Source: Moniliophthora roreri
Taxonomy: Eukaryota > Basidiomycota > Agaricomycetes > Agaricales > Marasmiaceae
Direction of reading: 5' to 3'
Assembly (NCBI GenBank): GCA_001466705.2
Contig: LATX02000193.1
Location: forward strand, 186,001-250,000
Length of the DNA stretch: 64,000 nucleotides
Made by a program: the position numbers and the translations under genes. Every line of letters starts with the position of its first letter. Within the stretch, counting starts at the first letter, position 1. Below are positions 45,440 through 57,984 of this stretch, piece after piece. Below the pieces are notes generated by a model. The model saw nothing but the letters and a program-made list of their open reading frames with translations. It ran no database searches and was not told the DNA's origin.

Positions 45440-48403
45440 ATGTCTTTTCACCAGATCACAGCGGCCTCTCTTACTCCTACCCGGCCAGCACCACAGGCAC
45501 CCCAACGTAGAGGCACCGAGGGCTCTCAAATGTATACAAACAACAGCACACTTGCCTCGTCTGGATATAGTGCCGCCATCACATTTTCGCCCGCTTCACC
45601 CTCTAGCTCTTCCTACAACCCATTATATTCGGGCATCGGAGGCTCACCTAATAGAAATTCGGAGGGGATGTCGAGTACTCAGGTTGTACGGAGTGGTTTT
45701 GTGCAGTTGAAGGAGGAGGGGACGTTTGCCAGCTGGATATGGAAGACCAAATGGCTCACCCTGAAGGAGCAGGAGTTGTCGATACACAAGAACGAGGTGA
45801 GTAGCCAGTTTGGATCCTGCTCGCTAATCGGGCTGCTAATCCCTGTCCTGCCAGAGTTCACCTCAACAGAGCATCATAATGCTCAGAGACATCTCCAATA
45901 TCGAGCGAACAGATCTGAAACCTTATTGCCTGTTAATGGAAGCCAAAGACAAGCGGTACTACTTTTCCTTGAAGAGCGACGAGGAGTTGTATGGTTGGCA
46001 GGACGACATTTACTCGCGAAGCCCTCTCATGGGCGTCAGCAACCCGACAAATTTCGTACACAAGGTACACGTCGGGTTCGACCCTGTTTCGGGCGCCTTT
46101 ACTGTGAGTGTTGTATTACACTTTGCATTCCTAGAGACAACCATTAACCGATATCACAGGGCATGCCTGAACAATGGCATAAACTCCTAACCAAATCTGC
46201 GATCACCCGCGAAGACTATGCCAAAGACCCTCAAGCAGTCCTCGATGTCTTGGAGTTTTATACAGATCACCAAAAGAGAGAGATGGAGGAGAACATGGCC
46301 ATGGGTCTATCGACACCAGGGACATTGTCTCGAACCACCTCCAACTTTTCTACCACATCAACCCTCGTACCCACTTCATCCTCCTCTTCTTCTTTATCAC
46401 CATATCCAGGTGGCGACTCCACCTCTAGTGCCCCCGCACGATTCAACGCTGGAACAGGGCTCGGGGGCGTCAATAAAATCGCTTCACCTCTGGCAAACAA
46501 TGGTGCGCTTCTTTTCCTTATTTGTCGTAACTTTCCACTTACCATCGTCGATCCCTTTTCCAGGCGATCCCACCGACCTATCAACAGCTGCTCAACGTGC
46601 TGCCCAGGTGGTCAATGGCTCTAGCCCTGGAACTCGAGTTGATATGCCTCAAGCTACAAGACCTGCTCCTCCCAGACCCCTGATGACGGCAACACGAGCG
46701 GCACCTCAACCCCCAACGACGAATGGAGCCACCTCAAAGACTTCACTGGACCACACACCTACCGCTGCGGATTTGAGGGCACGACAGAAGGCTCAAGGTC
46801 CACCTGCATCTGGCCAGCTGCCACTCAGACAAGACTCGTTACCTGCGTTGAACCAGGCGGCTGCCACGTCCAAGGAGAGGGATCGTGAGCGTGAAAAGGA
46901 ACGTGAGCAGCGGGATAGAGAGCGGGATCGGGAGTTGCGAGAGCAGAGGGAACGAGAGAGAGAAAAAGAGCGCGAGGAGCGGTTGACACCCGACCAGGCG
47001 TCGTCTACATCGCAGTATCAGCGGACAAAGACACCAGAAGGAGCAAGGCCACCGATGGGTGCACCAGCCAAATCGATGCCTGGGACAACGACGCCTGCGA
47101 CGAATCCTCCACCGGGACCTGCTGGTGCGCTTGCTGGACCTCCACCTGTTAAGCCTTTGCAGCCGTCAAAGAAGGTGCAGATTCAGGCTTCTGACAAGGA
47201 GGATAAGGCCAAGGGAGCTGGAGGTGTCGCTGCTGCTGCCGCTGCGCTAGAGAAGCCCAAGGAGAAGGAAAAGAGGATTAGCACGATGACGGAGGTGCAG
47301 ATTATGGAGAAGTTGCGATCTGTGGTTTCGGAAGACGATCCAAAGACGTTGTACAGCAAAATCAAGAAGGTTGGGCAAGGGTAAGTGTTGGACTAGCTTT
47401 GTTTTTGATATCGGTTTTCTCATTACCTGTGTATAGTGCTTCTGGTCACGTCTACGTCGCCAAAACCCTCGCTACAGGCAAGAAGGTGGCCATCAAGGAG
47501 ATGGATCTTACACATCAACCCCGAAAAGAGTTGATCGTGAACGAGATCTTGGTCATGAAGGAATCGCAGCACCCGAACATTGTCAACTTTTTGGATTCTT
47601 ATCTCGTCAAGGCTCATGAGCTTTGGGTGGTCATGGAATACATGGAGGGTGGTGCGTTGACTGATATCATCGAGAACAACACTTTGGAGGAGGATCAGAT
47701 TAGTAGCATATGCTTCGAGGTGGGTGATTCGATACTTTTGTTCCGGATTAGTTCTGATTGCTCGTCATTATAGACATGCAAAGGTCTCGGACATCTTCAC
47801 AGCCAAAGTATCATCCATCGAGACATCAAGTCAGATAACGTACTGCTTGATGCTCAAGGCCGAGTGAAAATCAGTACGTCTTGATTTGCTTTCTTTTTTC
47901 TCTTTTTAGCACTGTCTCTGACGGGAGCGCTAAACAGCTGATTTCGGTTTCTGCGCCAAGCTGACTGATCAAAAGTCCAAACGTGCGACTATGGTCGGTA
48001 CACCGTACTGGATGGCACCCGAAGTCGTCAAACAGAAAGAGTATGGTGCCAAAGTTGACATCTGGTCTTTGGGTATCATGGCCATTGAAATGATTGAAAA
48101 CGAGCCACCGTATCTGGATGAGGAGCCGTTGAAGGCGTTGTATCTGATTGCAACGAACGGGACGCCGACGCTCAAGAAGCCAGAGTCGTTGAGTAGGGAG
48201 TTGAAGAGTTTCTTGGCGGTCTGTTTGTGTGTGGATGTCAGCAGTCGGGCGACGGCTAGTGAGTTGCTTGAGGTGAGTCATCGAGTGTTTGTATCGTGGG
48301 TTCTGGCTGACCAATATCCCCTAAGCATGAATTCTTGAGGAAGGCATGTGCTCCCTCAGGGCTGGCCCCATTGCTACGCTTCAAGACCAAGCAAGGATCA
48401 TAA
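45440..48403 (+). CDS. CLA4: PAK-family protein kinase, CLA4 type
   Basis: Eight exons: 45440-45796, 45855-46103, 46160-46502, 46564-47380, 47437-47719, 47774-47873, 47938-48272 and 48326-48403; 853 residues. A PH domain at about residues 78-170 ([20 protein letters not shown] ... [18 protein letters not shown]) binds phosphoinositides and separates CLA4 from STE20. It is followed by a CRIB/PBD motif, [15 protein letters not shown], near residue 180, which binds Cdc42/Rac-GTP. A long Ser/Pro-rich linker includes a charged Arg/Glu coiled stretch ([17 protein letters not shown]). The kinase domain, about residues 580-840, has [25 protein letters not shown] at about 698, DFG at about 718-720 and [10 protein letters not shown]. 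All catalytic residues are present. It acts in polarity, septation and hyphal growth. The N-terminal start is uncertain because of low complexity; ATG 45440 is the first in frame. Confidence 0.92.
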
Positions 48404-49396
48404 ACTAGCCTGGTATTCACGACAGCCCGTCCAAGCTGTCATCTCTCGATGGTCTCCATTACTGTGTTTCCTTTCGGGATTTTTTCCGGGCGTATTGCAT
48501 TTTTCACGGTGTTTCGTGTCATTACCCCTATATCGCGTATCGCTATCCCACCTACCCCCCTCCTGAGTGTCGTTTACTTTAAACCCTACCTCGCTGATTA
48601 TGATACCTTGTGTATTACACCATTCACGACAGAACCCTATTATATACAATCTGTGTTTTATCCCCCTGCTTGCGTGGGTGTGGTGTTCCCTACTACCGTG
48701 CACTGGCTGTCTCTCTATCTGCACCTTGAATCTCTCTCTCTCTCCGTCTCTCTCATTCTTCTATATCTACTCACTCTCGCAACATTCTCATTACACCGTT
48801 TCTTTTTTTTATTGCTGTTCCCTTTCTGTGATGCTCGTGGAAACCAAAAACTCAGTAATTTTTGAGTATCGGTATGAGTAATGTACTCTTTTTCTTTTTG
48901 TCTGAGATGAACTATTGTTGCGAATTAGCTTAGGTATCTTTATAAAACTGTATTTTTCTTCCTTTTTTTTTTCGCACTCGTTTTATGAAGGTGTGCTATG
49001 GGATACCGTATGTTTGGAGGAAGGAGTGCATGACGCGCGTTGTCATTCGTGTACTGAGTCGCTCTAGTCTCTCGAAGACAGACTTATATCCACTGTGACG
49101 ATCGTTCCGATGTACAGTGTGAGTCGCTCGTGATTCGATGAGCTGATCAAGCTGCTAGTAATGGACTACATAGGCAGCGAGTAGGTGCTCGAAATGTTGG
49201 GATGATGCCATATACATACTCGCTACTTAGGCGCATAGAGATTTCCACCGAGATGTTTATTAAGTTTGCTAGTCTAATTACAAAGTGTAGTATTATTACA
49301 AGCTTCTATTATAGCTGATATACTAATTATTATAAAGTGTGGTGATACTAGTATCATAGATCTCTATTGTAACGGGTATACGACGAAGAGAGCGGC
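48404..49396. other. Intergenic region with pyrimidine tract and AT-rich patch
   Basis: Downstream of the kinase, 48700-48830 is a strongly C/T-rich stretch with CTCTCTCTCTCTC near 48732, then T-runs to 48970. At 49250-49380 an AT-rich patch contains two copies of an ACAAAGTGT/ATAAAGTGT-type motif. No gene is supported. Confidence 0.4.
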
Positions 49397-51695
49397 TTAA
49401 CTGATATGTCTGATACGAAGCGGTAGACTATTGCCACTACCTCGGACGAACGGCAACTCGACTGGAAATCCTTGCTTTATCAAAACGTCCTCCCTAGGCA
49501 CAGCCAATTCGAATTCAAACGACCGGACAAGCGCGAACAACAGCGCTTTCATCCTATCGGGGATCAATTAGTCATGAAAGAGAAAACTAGTGGACGTCGA
49601 CGATACTCACTCCATAAGTGAGAAACGCCAACCAATGCAGGCATGGGCACCACCTAGGAATGTCATTATATGACCAGTTACTCCTGGGATACTCGAGACG
49701 GCATCAGGGAGGTGTTCCCAACGTTCGGGTCTGAAAGATCATCATGAGGATCATGAGAAGAATTATGAGGAGGGAAACACCTACTTGAATTCATTAGCGT
49801 CTTCACCCCAGAACTCTTTGCCTCGGTTGAGCGCCATAATAGGTATAACGAGATGTTGTCCCTTCTTGATCCTGGAAGGATAGTTAACCTCCGTGTCCTA
49901 GTCACTGTAACATAACACAACGCACCTCAGCTCATGATGGATGACGCCGTTTTTATCCTTGAAGGGTTCGTTCAGCGGTATCACGTCGTCCTTCAGAGCA
50001 ACCCTGAAGGTTTCTGGGACAGGAGGATACATGCGGAGAACCTCTCGAATGACGCTGTCCAGGTAAGGTAGTGCGTTGAGCTGCTCCATTGAAGGCATTT
50101 CCGTCGGAACGGACAAGAGTTCCTGCCGGAGCTTGGTTTGGGCTTCAATGTTGCTAGTCAGTGCAAAAAGTGCCCACGTAGTGGCAGTACTGGAGGGCGT
50201 GTGAGCAGGAGCAGGAGCGGAAAGATTTGATATTTTACCTGGTGGTTTCATGACCTGCGACTAAGAACGAGGCGACCTCTGGAAAGAAGGTCAAATCTTC
50301 CTACGAGTTGAGATGCGATTCGAAGAACTTACGAGCCAGAACTCCATCATCGCTCAGTCGCTGATTTGCCGGCAAATCTATACTAGTGTTGGAGCGAACC
50401 AATAGCGAGAGAAGGTCTTTACTCCCTTTCGCATCTACGGATAGAGCGGCCTTGCTATCGGCCATAAGTTGCCTTCCGATCCTAGTAATTGTGCGCTGAG
50501 CTTGTCGTACCGCACCGTTACTTTCAGGCTATACGTAGTTGTTATCAATGAATGATCGGGCGACGGACCGTCAATCGGAAAAGGCCTTACCAGCAAGCGC
50601 AAAACCGGAAAGAAGATTTTCAGCAGAACCAGTATCGTCATTTGGCTGGCACCGCTCTTGAATACTTTTGAAAAGGCGACATTGAGCTCGTTTGGTTCAC
50701 CTTGCAAGGAGTGAAAGTCGTAGTTGAAACCTGGGTGGGATAAATAATCGTATGATGAAAGATGGAGGTAGAACTGACCTGCTTTTCCAATCACGTCTAG
50801 AGTCATCCGGGATAACCACTTCATTGTATCGACCTGACCAGTTCCATCGTTGTCAATGATATTCGTCCATTCATCCCGAAGCTATGAACAATTCAGCAGA
50901 TCAGCAATCCTAATGCGTTTGCTTGCCCGTAAGGCACTCACCTCAATGGATTTATCCAAAAATATCTTCGTCAGGTCCCTGATTTGCGCAGGCCCAAACG
51001 CCGGGTTCTAAACATTTAGATCAGAACGAGTTGGGATGATGGATGATCGCGAAGCGTACCACGACTCTACGCTGCAAGAATATCAGATTTCCGCATGTAA
51101 AATTCAAAAAATTGACCGCTCACCTGCTTTTTGTGGTCATCTTGCTCCGAGACGAGAAGACCTTCAAAGCTGAGTGAGTGGAGTTCTTTCTGTACAGGAT
51201 TGCGGCGTACCAAGCCCGCTAGTCACACGACCCAAAAGGTAACGTAACAGATCTGGCTTCACATAGTTGTAGTTGTCCTTGAGGATATGAGTGAGTCCCT
51301 TCAGATCAGCAACAACGATTTCAGGACGCTGAACAATGGAACAGTCAGATTAAAACATCGGAGGTATGAAAAAACCTACGCTGAATAATGTTGTGCGTCT
51401 ATAAATACGTCCGTACTGGTCAACCCAACTAGTAAAGATGGACCCATCATCCTGAGGAGTCCATGTTAGCCAATGGCATACGTACTTGAAGGAAGGAACC
51501 TACATTGTCATATAGCTCTTTTCCGTTTCCTAGCAGAAGACTGTGGCTTGGTGGACCAGGGAGATGATTGTTCGATAGGGCGTATAGATTGTAGATATAG
51601 AAGAGAAATGGCACGATGAAGGCTAGAAAAACAAAGAGGCCAGCAAATTGAAAAATTAACTGAGAGTAGAGGGCGTAATGTACGTTGAAAACCAT
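49397..51695 (-). CDS. Cytochrome P450 no. 2 (tandem copy a)
   Basis: Fourteen exons: 51695-51504, 51451-51380, 51328-51211, 51161-51124, 51071-51060, 51007-50942, 50881-50779, 50730-50591, 50528-50333, 50278-50239, 50189-49926, 49871-49785, 49730-49611 and 49553-49397; 534 residues. Intron positions and phases equal those of P450 no. 1, including the 12-nt exon 5, and every intron here is GT-AG. Membrane helix [20 protein letters not shown], hinge HLPGPPS, helix-I VAGHETTS, ExxR in VIREVLR, FKPERW and heme loop [13 protein letters not shown] are all present. This is the structurally cleanest copy. It lies in a tandem array with copies 3 and 4 on the same strand; each unit carries its own promoter. 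Substrate not predictable. Confidence 0.92.
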
Positions 51696-51734
51696 TTTGC
51701 GAGTGCTTGTGGTGGTTGATGGAGAGACGAAGTG

Positions 51735-51741
51735 ACTTTAT
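51735..51741 (-). promoter_or_regulatory. TATA box of P450 no. 2
   Basis: On the minus strand TATAAAG followed by TCACTTCG lies about 40 bp before the ATG. TATAAAGTCACTT is shared with copy 3 and, slightly changed, copy 4. Confidence 0.6.
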
Positions 51742-53417
51742 ACGAGTTCTGACAGAGAGTACAGCCATCGAAGAGTAGTTGTCACGAACCTCATACCATG
51801 AGTACGGAGCAACTGAAACAGCTGAGAAATACTCACTGTGAGGCTGCGTCCACGCTTTGAACTGGAACTTGAAGAGGTCAATAAGCGCCAATGGTTGGTC
51901 CATGTGCATTGACCCGTCGTGCCCGCACCGCCCCGCCACCAACGACGGTGAAACACTAGCACACCAGTGTCAAATCCCCACATGGTGTATCTGAGTCCAT
52001 TCGTATGTTAGCCGGTGAAGCTTTCTCCAAAAGCTCCTTCGAAACGGAATCACTGTGGAGAATGTCTACCATGTTACAGTACGGAGTATGGTGGAATATC
52101 AGAGGCAATATCGAAGAACAGGATCGAAAAAACCATGGAAAGCTTCATGGTAACCTGCCGCAGTGAGCTATCAGGCCTCAGGCCTCAGAATCCGATGGCA
52201 AGTACGAGTACGAGTCCGTTTTCTGGCGTTGTAACTTTCTGGAGCTAACCGACGATGACTCATGAGAGCGAAGCCGAACGACGGAACGGACCGAACAAAA
52301 CAATCTATCTTCCGTATAAGGCAAGAGAAGACGAATCCTCGTAAACTCGGACTCGTAATAAGTGATTTGGCGCTTGGGTCAAGTATCATGCACATCAACC
52401 TTGCTTTTTTTACCCTCTCGACCTTTAAGGCTGCCTAAGCCCGATCCGTGGATGTCCGAAGGACCTTGAGTGTCTTGTTGGATCCGAAGCCATTTGCGTC
52501 GAAGTTGCGGTGCGAGGATTCCCCGTAGGTTATAAAGTACGAGCGCGATGATTTGAGCACAGATATTGCGGTCCGCATGGATGAAACGAAGGTTGTTCGG
52601 GACGCTCCCATATGACTCGCTGAATAAAGATTTTTAAAAGAACGATTTCTCCATTTCATTCCGAACTCGTAACTCCAAAATCCAGATCTGAGGGTAGAGC
52701 AGCTTGCGTGGATGCATCTCCTCCGATGTGTTTGAGAAACGCAACGTCTATAGATAGGATAATCGTGGGTCATTTGGATCTTTACTGGAAGCAAAAAACC
52801 CCATACCTCTGGTGTGGTTTAAATCGTTCTCTGCTCTGCGGTGAATGATACCCTATCGACATAGCCTCTCCTTATCTCAGTTTACGAGTGTTGAGCCGAC
52901 GTTGAACAAAGCAAGGAACTGGACCTAATTCTTGAGACAGAGTCTGAGCGCTTGAGCCCCGGCCCCGACCGCAGAGATATGAAGTTGTGATGGTTTGTTC
53001 TACTATTTTGCTGCTAATTTCGTCATATGTTTGCTGAAGATTGTGTAGTGCCTTTGATGATCCGAGTCGCGCGACAAGCTAATTCAAGGCTTGAGCTGTT
53101 TGCCTGTCAAGACATACAGTTGATGGGATTCAAAAAGAGGATGTTTGACGTAGATACGGGAGGTGTTCATTGAGTGTTGAGTTGAGAAATAGTTGAAGTG
53201 TCGAAAGCCGCAGTTGGGCTGAGAAAATTAAAAGACACCCCGTCATCGCCGGTCGAGCGCTAGCTTCAGACTTCCTTTCCGGTCTTCAAAACATTTAGAA
53301 CGAGGATGTCTATTGAACGTTTACTAGGGGTAGGTAGTTTAGGTGTCTATGTATAACAGATGATAAAATATCCCGAGCGAGTCTAATTACTAATTGGCTA
53401 TGACCGAAGCTGGTTCC
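51742..53417. other. Intergenic region between P450 copies 2 and 3
   Basis: About 1.7 kb containing duplicated segment copy A. A minus-strand ORF of 119 codons at 52435-52794 shows only weak DNA similarity to 61140-61300 and no domain. At 53270-53420, next to the 3' end of copy 3, lies a stretch also found next to copy 4 (see 57985-58134). Confidence 0.45.
52155..52360. repeat. Duplicated intergenic segment, copy A
   Basis: This segment upstream of P450 no. 2 shares CCGCAGTG, TCCGATGGCAA, ACGAGTCCG, CATGAGAGCGAAG, TTCCGTATAAGG and CCTCGTAAACTCGGACTCG, in order, with 56288-56530 upstream of P450 no. 3. The duplicated unit therefore included DNA beyond the gene. Confidence 0.75.
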
Positions 53418-55708
53418 TTAACTAACAAGTTTGATACGAAGCGGTAGGCCATTCCCACTACCTCTCACAAATGGCAACTGAACGGGGAACCCTTGCTTCA
53501 TCAGAAGATCCTCCCTAGGGATGGCCAGCTCAAACTCGAGCGACCTGACAAGTACGAATAACAGTGCTTTCATCCTACCAAGAAAAAGATCAGGTACGGG
53601 TCGAGCCTACGTGGCAACAATACTTACTCGACAAGTGAGAAACGCCACGCAATGCAGGCATGGGCACCGCCTAGGAATGCCATCAGGTTACCGGCCACTC
53701 CTGGGATACTCGAAACGGCATCAGGGAGACGTTCCCAACGTTCGGGCCTGGTGGCTCGTTTGTAAGAGTTGTGAATATGAGAAAAGGAAGCCATACTTGA
53801 ATTCATGAGCGTCTTCGCCCCAGAGCTCCTTATCTCGATTGAGTGCCATGATAGGCATAACGAGTTGCTGTCCCTTCTTGACTCTAGAAGGACAGTTAGC
53901 TTCCAACTCTTAATCACTGCAATATAACACACACCTCAGCTCATGGTGGATGACACCGTATTTATCCTTAAAGGGTTCGTTCAATGGAATCACATCGTCC
54001 TTCGTAGCCGCCCTATAGGCTTCCGAAGCAGGGGGGTACACACGGAGAACCTCTCGAACGACACTGTCCAGGTAAGGAAGCGCGTTGAGTTGCTCCATTG
54101 AGGGCATTTCCGTCGGAACAGAGAAGAGTTCCTGCCGAAGTTTAGTTTGAGCGTTGATGTTGCCAGTCAGTGCAAAAAGTGCCCATGTAGTGGCAGTACT
54201 GGAAAGCATATGAGCAGGAGCGGGAGCAGAAAGATTTGGTATTGTACCTGGTAGTTTCATGACCTGCGGCTAAGAACATGGGAATCTCTGGAAAGAAGCG
54301 AGATCAGACTCGGGTCTTTTCATTAAGCTGAGGAGCGATTCCAAAACTTACGAGCTAGCACACCGTCATCACTCAGCCGCTGACTCGCCGGTAGGTCGGT
54401 GCTTGTGTTGGAGTGAACCAATAATGTAAGAAGATCTCTGGCCCCTTTAGCATCTACAGATAGAGCGACCTTGCTATCAGCTACAAGTTGCTTTCCAATC
54501 CTAGTAATTGTGCGCTGAGCTCTTCGTATCGCAGTATTGCTTTCTGGCTATACACAGCGTTAAAAACAAGGCATTAGGGCGACGGATGAAGAGAGACCTC
54601 ACCAGCAGGCGTAGAACCGGAAAGAGAATCTTTAACAAAACTGGTAGGGTCATTTGACTGGCACCACTTTTGAAAACTTCTGAATAGGCGACATTGAGTT
54701 CGTTTGGTTCACCTTGCAAGGAGTTGAAGTCGTAGTTGAAACCTGGGTGGCATGAGTAATCGTATGATAAAACATGCGGGTGAAACCAACCTGCTTTGCC
54801 AATCACATCTAGAGTCATGCGGGATAACCACTTCATTCCATCGACACGACCAGTTCCATCGTCGCCAATGGTGTCCGCCCACGCATCCCTAAGCTGTGGA
54901 AATAAATCAGTAAATAACCAAAACGCTTTGCTTGCCTGTGGGCACTCGCCTCCATGGATTTATCCAGAAATACCTTCGTCAGGCCCCTGATTTGTGCAGG
55001 CTCAAAAGCTCGGTTCTGAACACCCAGGTCAGAACGAGATGGGATAGCGGAGGATCGCGAAGCATACCATGAGTCTACGCTACTGATATTCAGGTTTCCG
55101 CACGTGGAAGACACGACATTGACCGCTCACCTGCTTTTTGTGTTCATCGTGCTCCACGATGAGGATGCCTTCAAAGCTGAGTGATTAAAAGTTCTTTCTA
55201 CAACCAGATTGTGGCGTACCAAGCCCACCAGTCAAACGACCCAAAAGGTAACGTGATAGATCTGGCTTCACATAGTTGTAGCTGTCCTTCAAAACATGGG
55301 AGAAGCCCTTCAGATCGGCAACAACGATTTCGGGACGCTGAACAACGGAATGGTTAGATTAGAATATTGTAGATATGAAATAACCTACGCATAGTAATGC
55401 CTTGCGTCGATAAATACGTCCGTACTTATCAACCCAACTAGTGAAAACAGACCCATCATCCTGAAGAATCCACGTTAATTGATGATGAAGGTACTTAGAG
55501 AGAGGAAAAAACGTACATTCTCCCGTAAGTCCTTCCAGTTTCCTAGCAGAAGATTGCGACTCGGCGGACCAGGGAGATGGCTGTTCGATAGGGCGTACAG
55601 GTTGTAGATATAGAAGAGAAGTGGCACGATGAAGGCCAAGAGGACGAAGAGGCCAACACATTGAAAGAGCAACTGAGAGTAGAGAGCGTAATGCACCTGA
55701 GAAAACAT
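53418..55708 (-). CDS. Cytochrome P450 no. 3 (tandem copy b)
   Basis: Fourteen exons: 55708-55517, 55460-55389, 55337-55220, 55168-55131, 55079-55068, 55015-54950, 54893-54791, 54742-54603, 54547-54352, 54287-54248, 54198-53935, 53883-53797, 53747-53628 and 53574-53418; 534 residues, exon sizes identical to copy 2. The membrane helix, [22 protein letters not shown] and FKPERW are intact. Two departures stand out. The intron after exon 6 begins GCGAGT (54949 downward) where the other copies have GT. The heme loop reads [11 protein letters not shown], so the glycine two residues after the axial Cys is alanine; this is tolerated in some P450s. The gene otherwise looks functional. Confidence 0.9.
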
Positions 55709-55746
55709 TTCGCGAGTGCTTATGGATGAGTAGAAAGTCCAAGTGA

Positions 55747-55753
55747 CTTTATA
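55747..55753 (-). promoter_or_regulatory. TATA box of P450 no. 3
   Basis: TATAAAGTCACTTGG on the minus strand, 39 bp before the ATG, matches the promoter of copy 2. Confidence 0.6.
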
Positions 55754-56760
55754 CGAGTTTCGAATTGAGTAAAGTGTACAGCCATTGAGGGATCTTGCTG
55801 GTCTAGTTTGGACGAGCCTAACATCATAAGGATGAGGGTACGGCACGACAGGGAGTATGCGTACAGGACTTATGGGGATGCGTACAAGGACTTTTGGGGA
55901 TACGTGCAGGCTTCTAGTCGACTTTTAGCCATAAATGGAGAAAAGAGACTCGAGAAGAGAAAACTGCCGTGCGTGTGATGCCACAAGGTCACGGGCTAGC
56001 GACGACCCCGGTCCCGAAATCTGTGGGAGTCCATTAGTATAGGATGTCTATATGTATCGGAATCCGGATACCAACGGATGTCATCAGTAAGTCTCCGCCT
56101 TTTCCGACGGTACAGTCGACCCTCTCATAGCCCATACACCTTATAAACCGTATTCTCCAATATCCCATAACTTTGGAGTATCCACAAACCTGTATTTTTG
56201 CCGTGAAATGCTCTCTTAAAATCCATACTCTCCAATAACCCATACGTTCTGGTGTCCACCGAGGAGTATGGGTTATGACAGAGTCAACTTGCCGCAGTGG
56301 GCCATCAGGGTCCGATGGCAATTACGAGTCCGTTTCTGGTGTTGTAGTTTTTGCGGAAACCTTCCAAAGCTAGCCAGTGCTAACGACGATCATGAGAGCG
56401 AAGCGCGAAATGAACCCAAACAAAATGATCTATCGACATCTATCAGACCACAACTTTCCCACCCATTATACCTTCCGTATAAGGAAATAAAATTGGCAGA
56501 AGAAGACGATCCTCGTAAACTCGGACTCGTATGTTTTTCAACTTGGGGCTCACATAAACGTAGCGCCGAGGTGCCGTCTTACCCCTCACCACCTTCCCAT
56601 CAAATTTCCTTTTTGGAATGTAAACCTACTGCGGCCGTGTCGCTCTTCGTCCTACGAAATGTAAAGCACATTTGCTACATGCTTCTTGCAATATGAACGC
56701 AGAATGATCGGACCCATGACCACTGTTCTTTCTTCCCTCCCTTAACCTCCCTCAAAGCAA
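55754..56760. other. Intergenic region upstream of P450 no. 3
   Basis: About 1 kb that includes duplicated segment copy B (56288-56530) and, at 56060-56090, a TCCGGATACCAACGGATG stretch of the ATCCGATG repeat type. At 56115-56270 a CCAATAACCCATA/CCCATACTCC vocabulary recurs. No supported gene. Confidence 0.4.
56288..56530. repeat. Duplicated intergenic segment, copy B
   Basis: Partner of the segment at 52155-52360, with the same ordered anchors ending in CCTCGTAAACTCGGACTCG. The offset between the two copies is about 4.1 kb, close to the offset between P450 copies 2 and 3 (about 4.0 kb). Confidence 0.75.
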
Positions 56761-57234
56761 TGGCAAAGGGAAAACAAAAGGCAGAAGCCAACACTGAACC
56801 GCAACATTTTACATTGGGTGGCGCAGTTGATTCAGTCTCACCCTGCACAAAGGTTCCAATTCACTGCACATACCCAGGATGCACATCTCCAATCACATGC
56901 AGTCAGAGAACAGTCTGGAGAAATAGTGCTGTCTTTCCTCTTGTCAGGGAGCACTCTACTCCCAACGGAGAGCCGCCAACCATACCGCATGACATGAGGG
57001 GTCCAATTCACATCGAAATCAGAAGAACTGAGTTTTGACATATCTAAGGGGCAGACAGAGGAGTACCATCTTCAGAACACCTCCGAAGTCGAAGGATTGA
57101 GTGATGATAGGTCGGACAAGGAATCTGGCGGCGGAAAGACTGGGAGCGGCGGGAAAAAGGTATCTCGGAAAAGATCTGCAACGATAACAGGTCCGAGTCA
57201 ACAATCGGGAGGTAAGAAAAAAACTGGAAAGAAA
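56761..57234 (+). CDS. Possible small gene or gene relic, unknown
   Basis: An ORF of 92 codons from the ATG at 56761 contains a Cys-pair motif (HCTYPGCTSPITC). Following it in another frame is a coding-like, lysine- and glycine-rich stretch (SGGGKTGSGGKKVSRKRS) ending near 57234. I find no clean intron to join the two, so this may be two exons of a poorly resolved gene or a decayed one. No family recognised; it lies close to the transposon-end fragment at 57462-57492. Confidence 0.25.
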
Positions 57235-57461
57235 TAAATTTATATCAAATGTATACTACTTACGCTCAGCGGCTCTAATGGACAGCTATATGATGCAGAA
57301 TACGAGCAGAACACGGAGGTGGAAGGAGGAAAGCAACGTAACACCCTAGGTACCCTGGGAAAACCGAAAGGGAAATTTGATGGGAAGGCGGTGGGTAAGA
57401 CGGGACCTGGGCGCTGCGTTTATGCGAGCCCCTTGAGCGAACTACAACAACGTCAGAATGC

Positions 57462-57492
57462 GTCGGATACCATCAGAACGTTTCTCACTGGG
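57462..57492. repeat. Solitary end of the hAT-like element
   Basis: TCGGATACCATCAG followed by GTTTCTCACTGGG matches the right end of the element at 11973-12860 (12831-12858). No matching left end was found nearby, so it is a fragment. Confidence 0.55.
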
Positions 57493-57984
57493 ATTAAGCC
57501 ATCCTCTAGATACTGCTTTTCAATTTCCATCGCGTTACCTTTCTCGATTTTTCTTAGAATTTTCTCATCTTCGATTTACTTTCGTTCCAATTCTACGCTG
57601 CCTTGCCAAGTCAACCGAAAGTCGGCGCTATACCTTTCCAATCGGCGCTACCCTTCAAACTTTCCAGAGGCCCTGGGGCCTGAATCACTCCAATCAACGC
57701 CATTCAAAATGAAATTTCGCCGAGCCATAATAACTTCCATTCTATGCCCGCAGGTGCTTTGACACTGCAATTGAGATCCGATAACATAGCTGTGGTATGC
57801 GGCTGCTCCCTTCTATCCCCGCCTTTGTGACTGTAACCGCTATCATCCCCGATTCCGTTTATCGTTTTCTCGACCGACCAACCCTCGGCCCCGATGTCGA
57901 ATACCGGAATTGAAGCTACGATTGGCCGGTCTAGGCATTCTATATGGTATGTTATACCAAGGTCTATTTGCCGTTTCAAAGGCG

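Noticed and set aside
52435..52794. 119-codon minus-strand ORF between P450 copies
   Set aside because: No recognisable domain; weak similarity to another non-coding spacer at 61140-61300.
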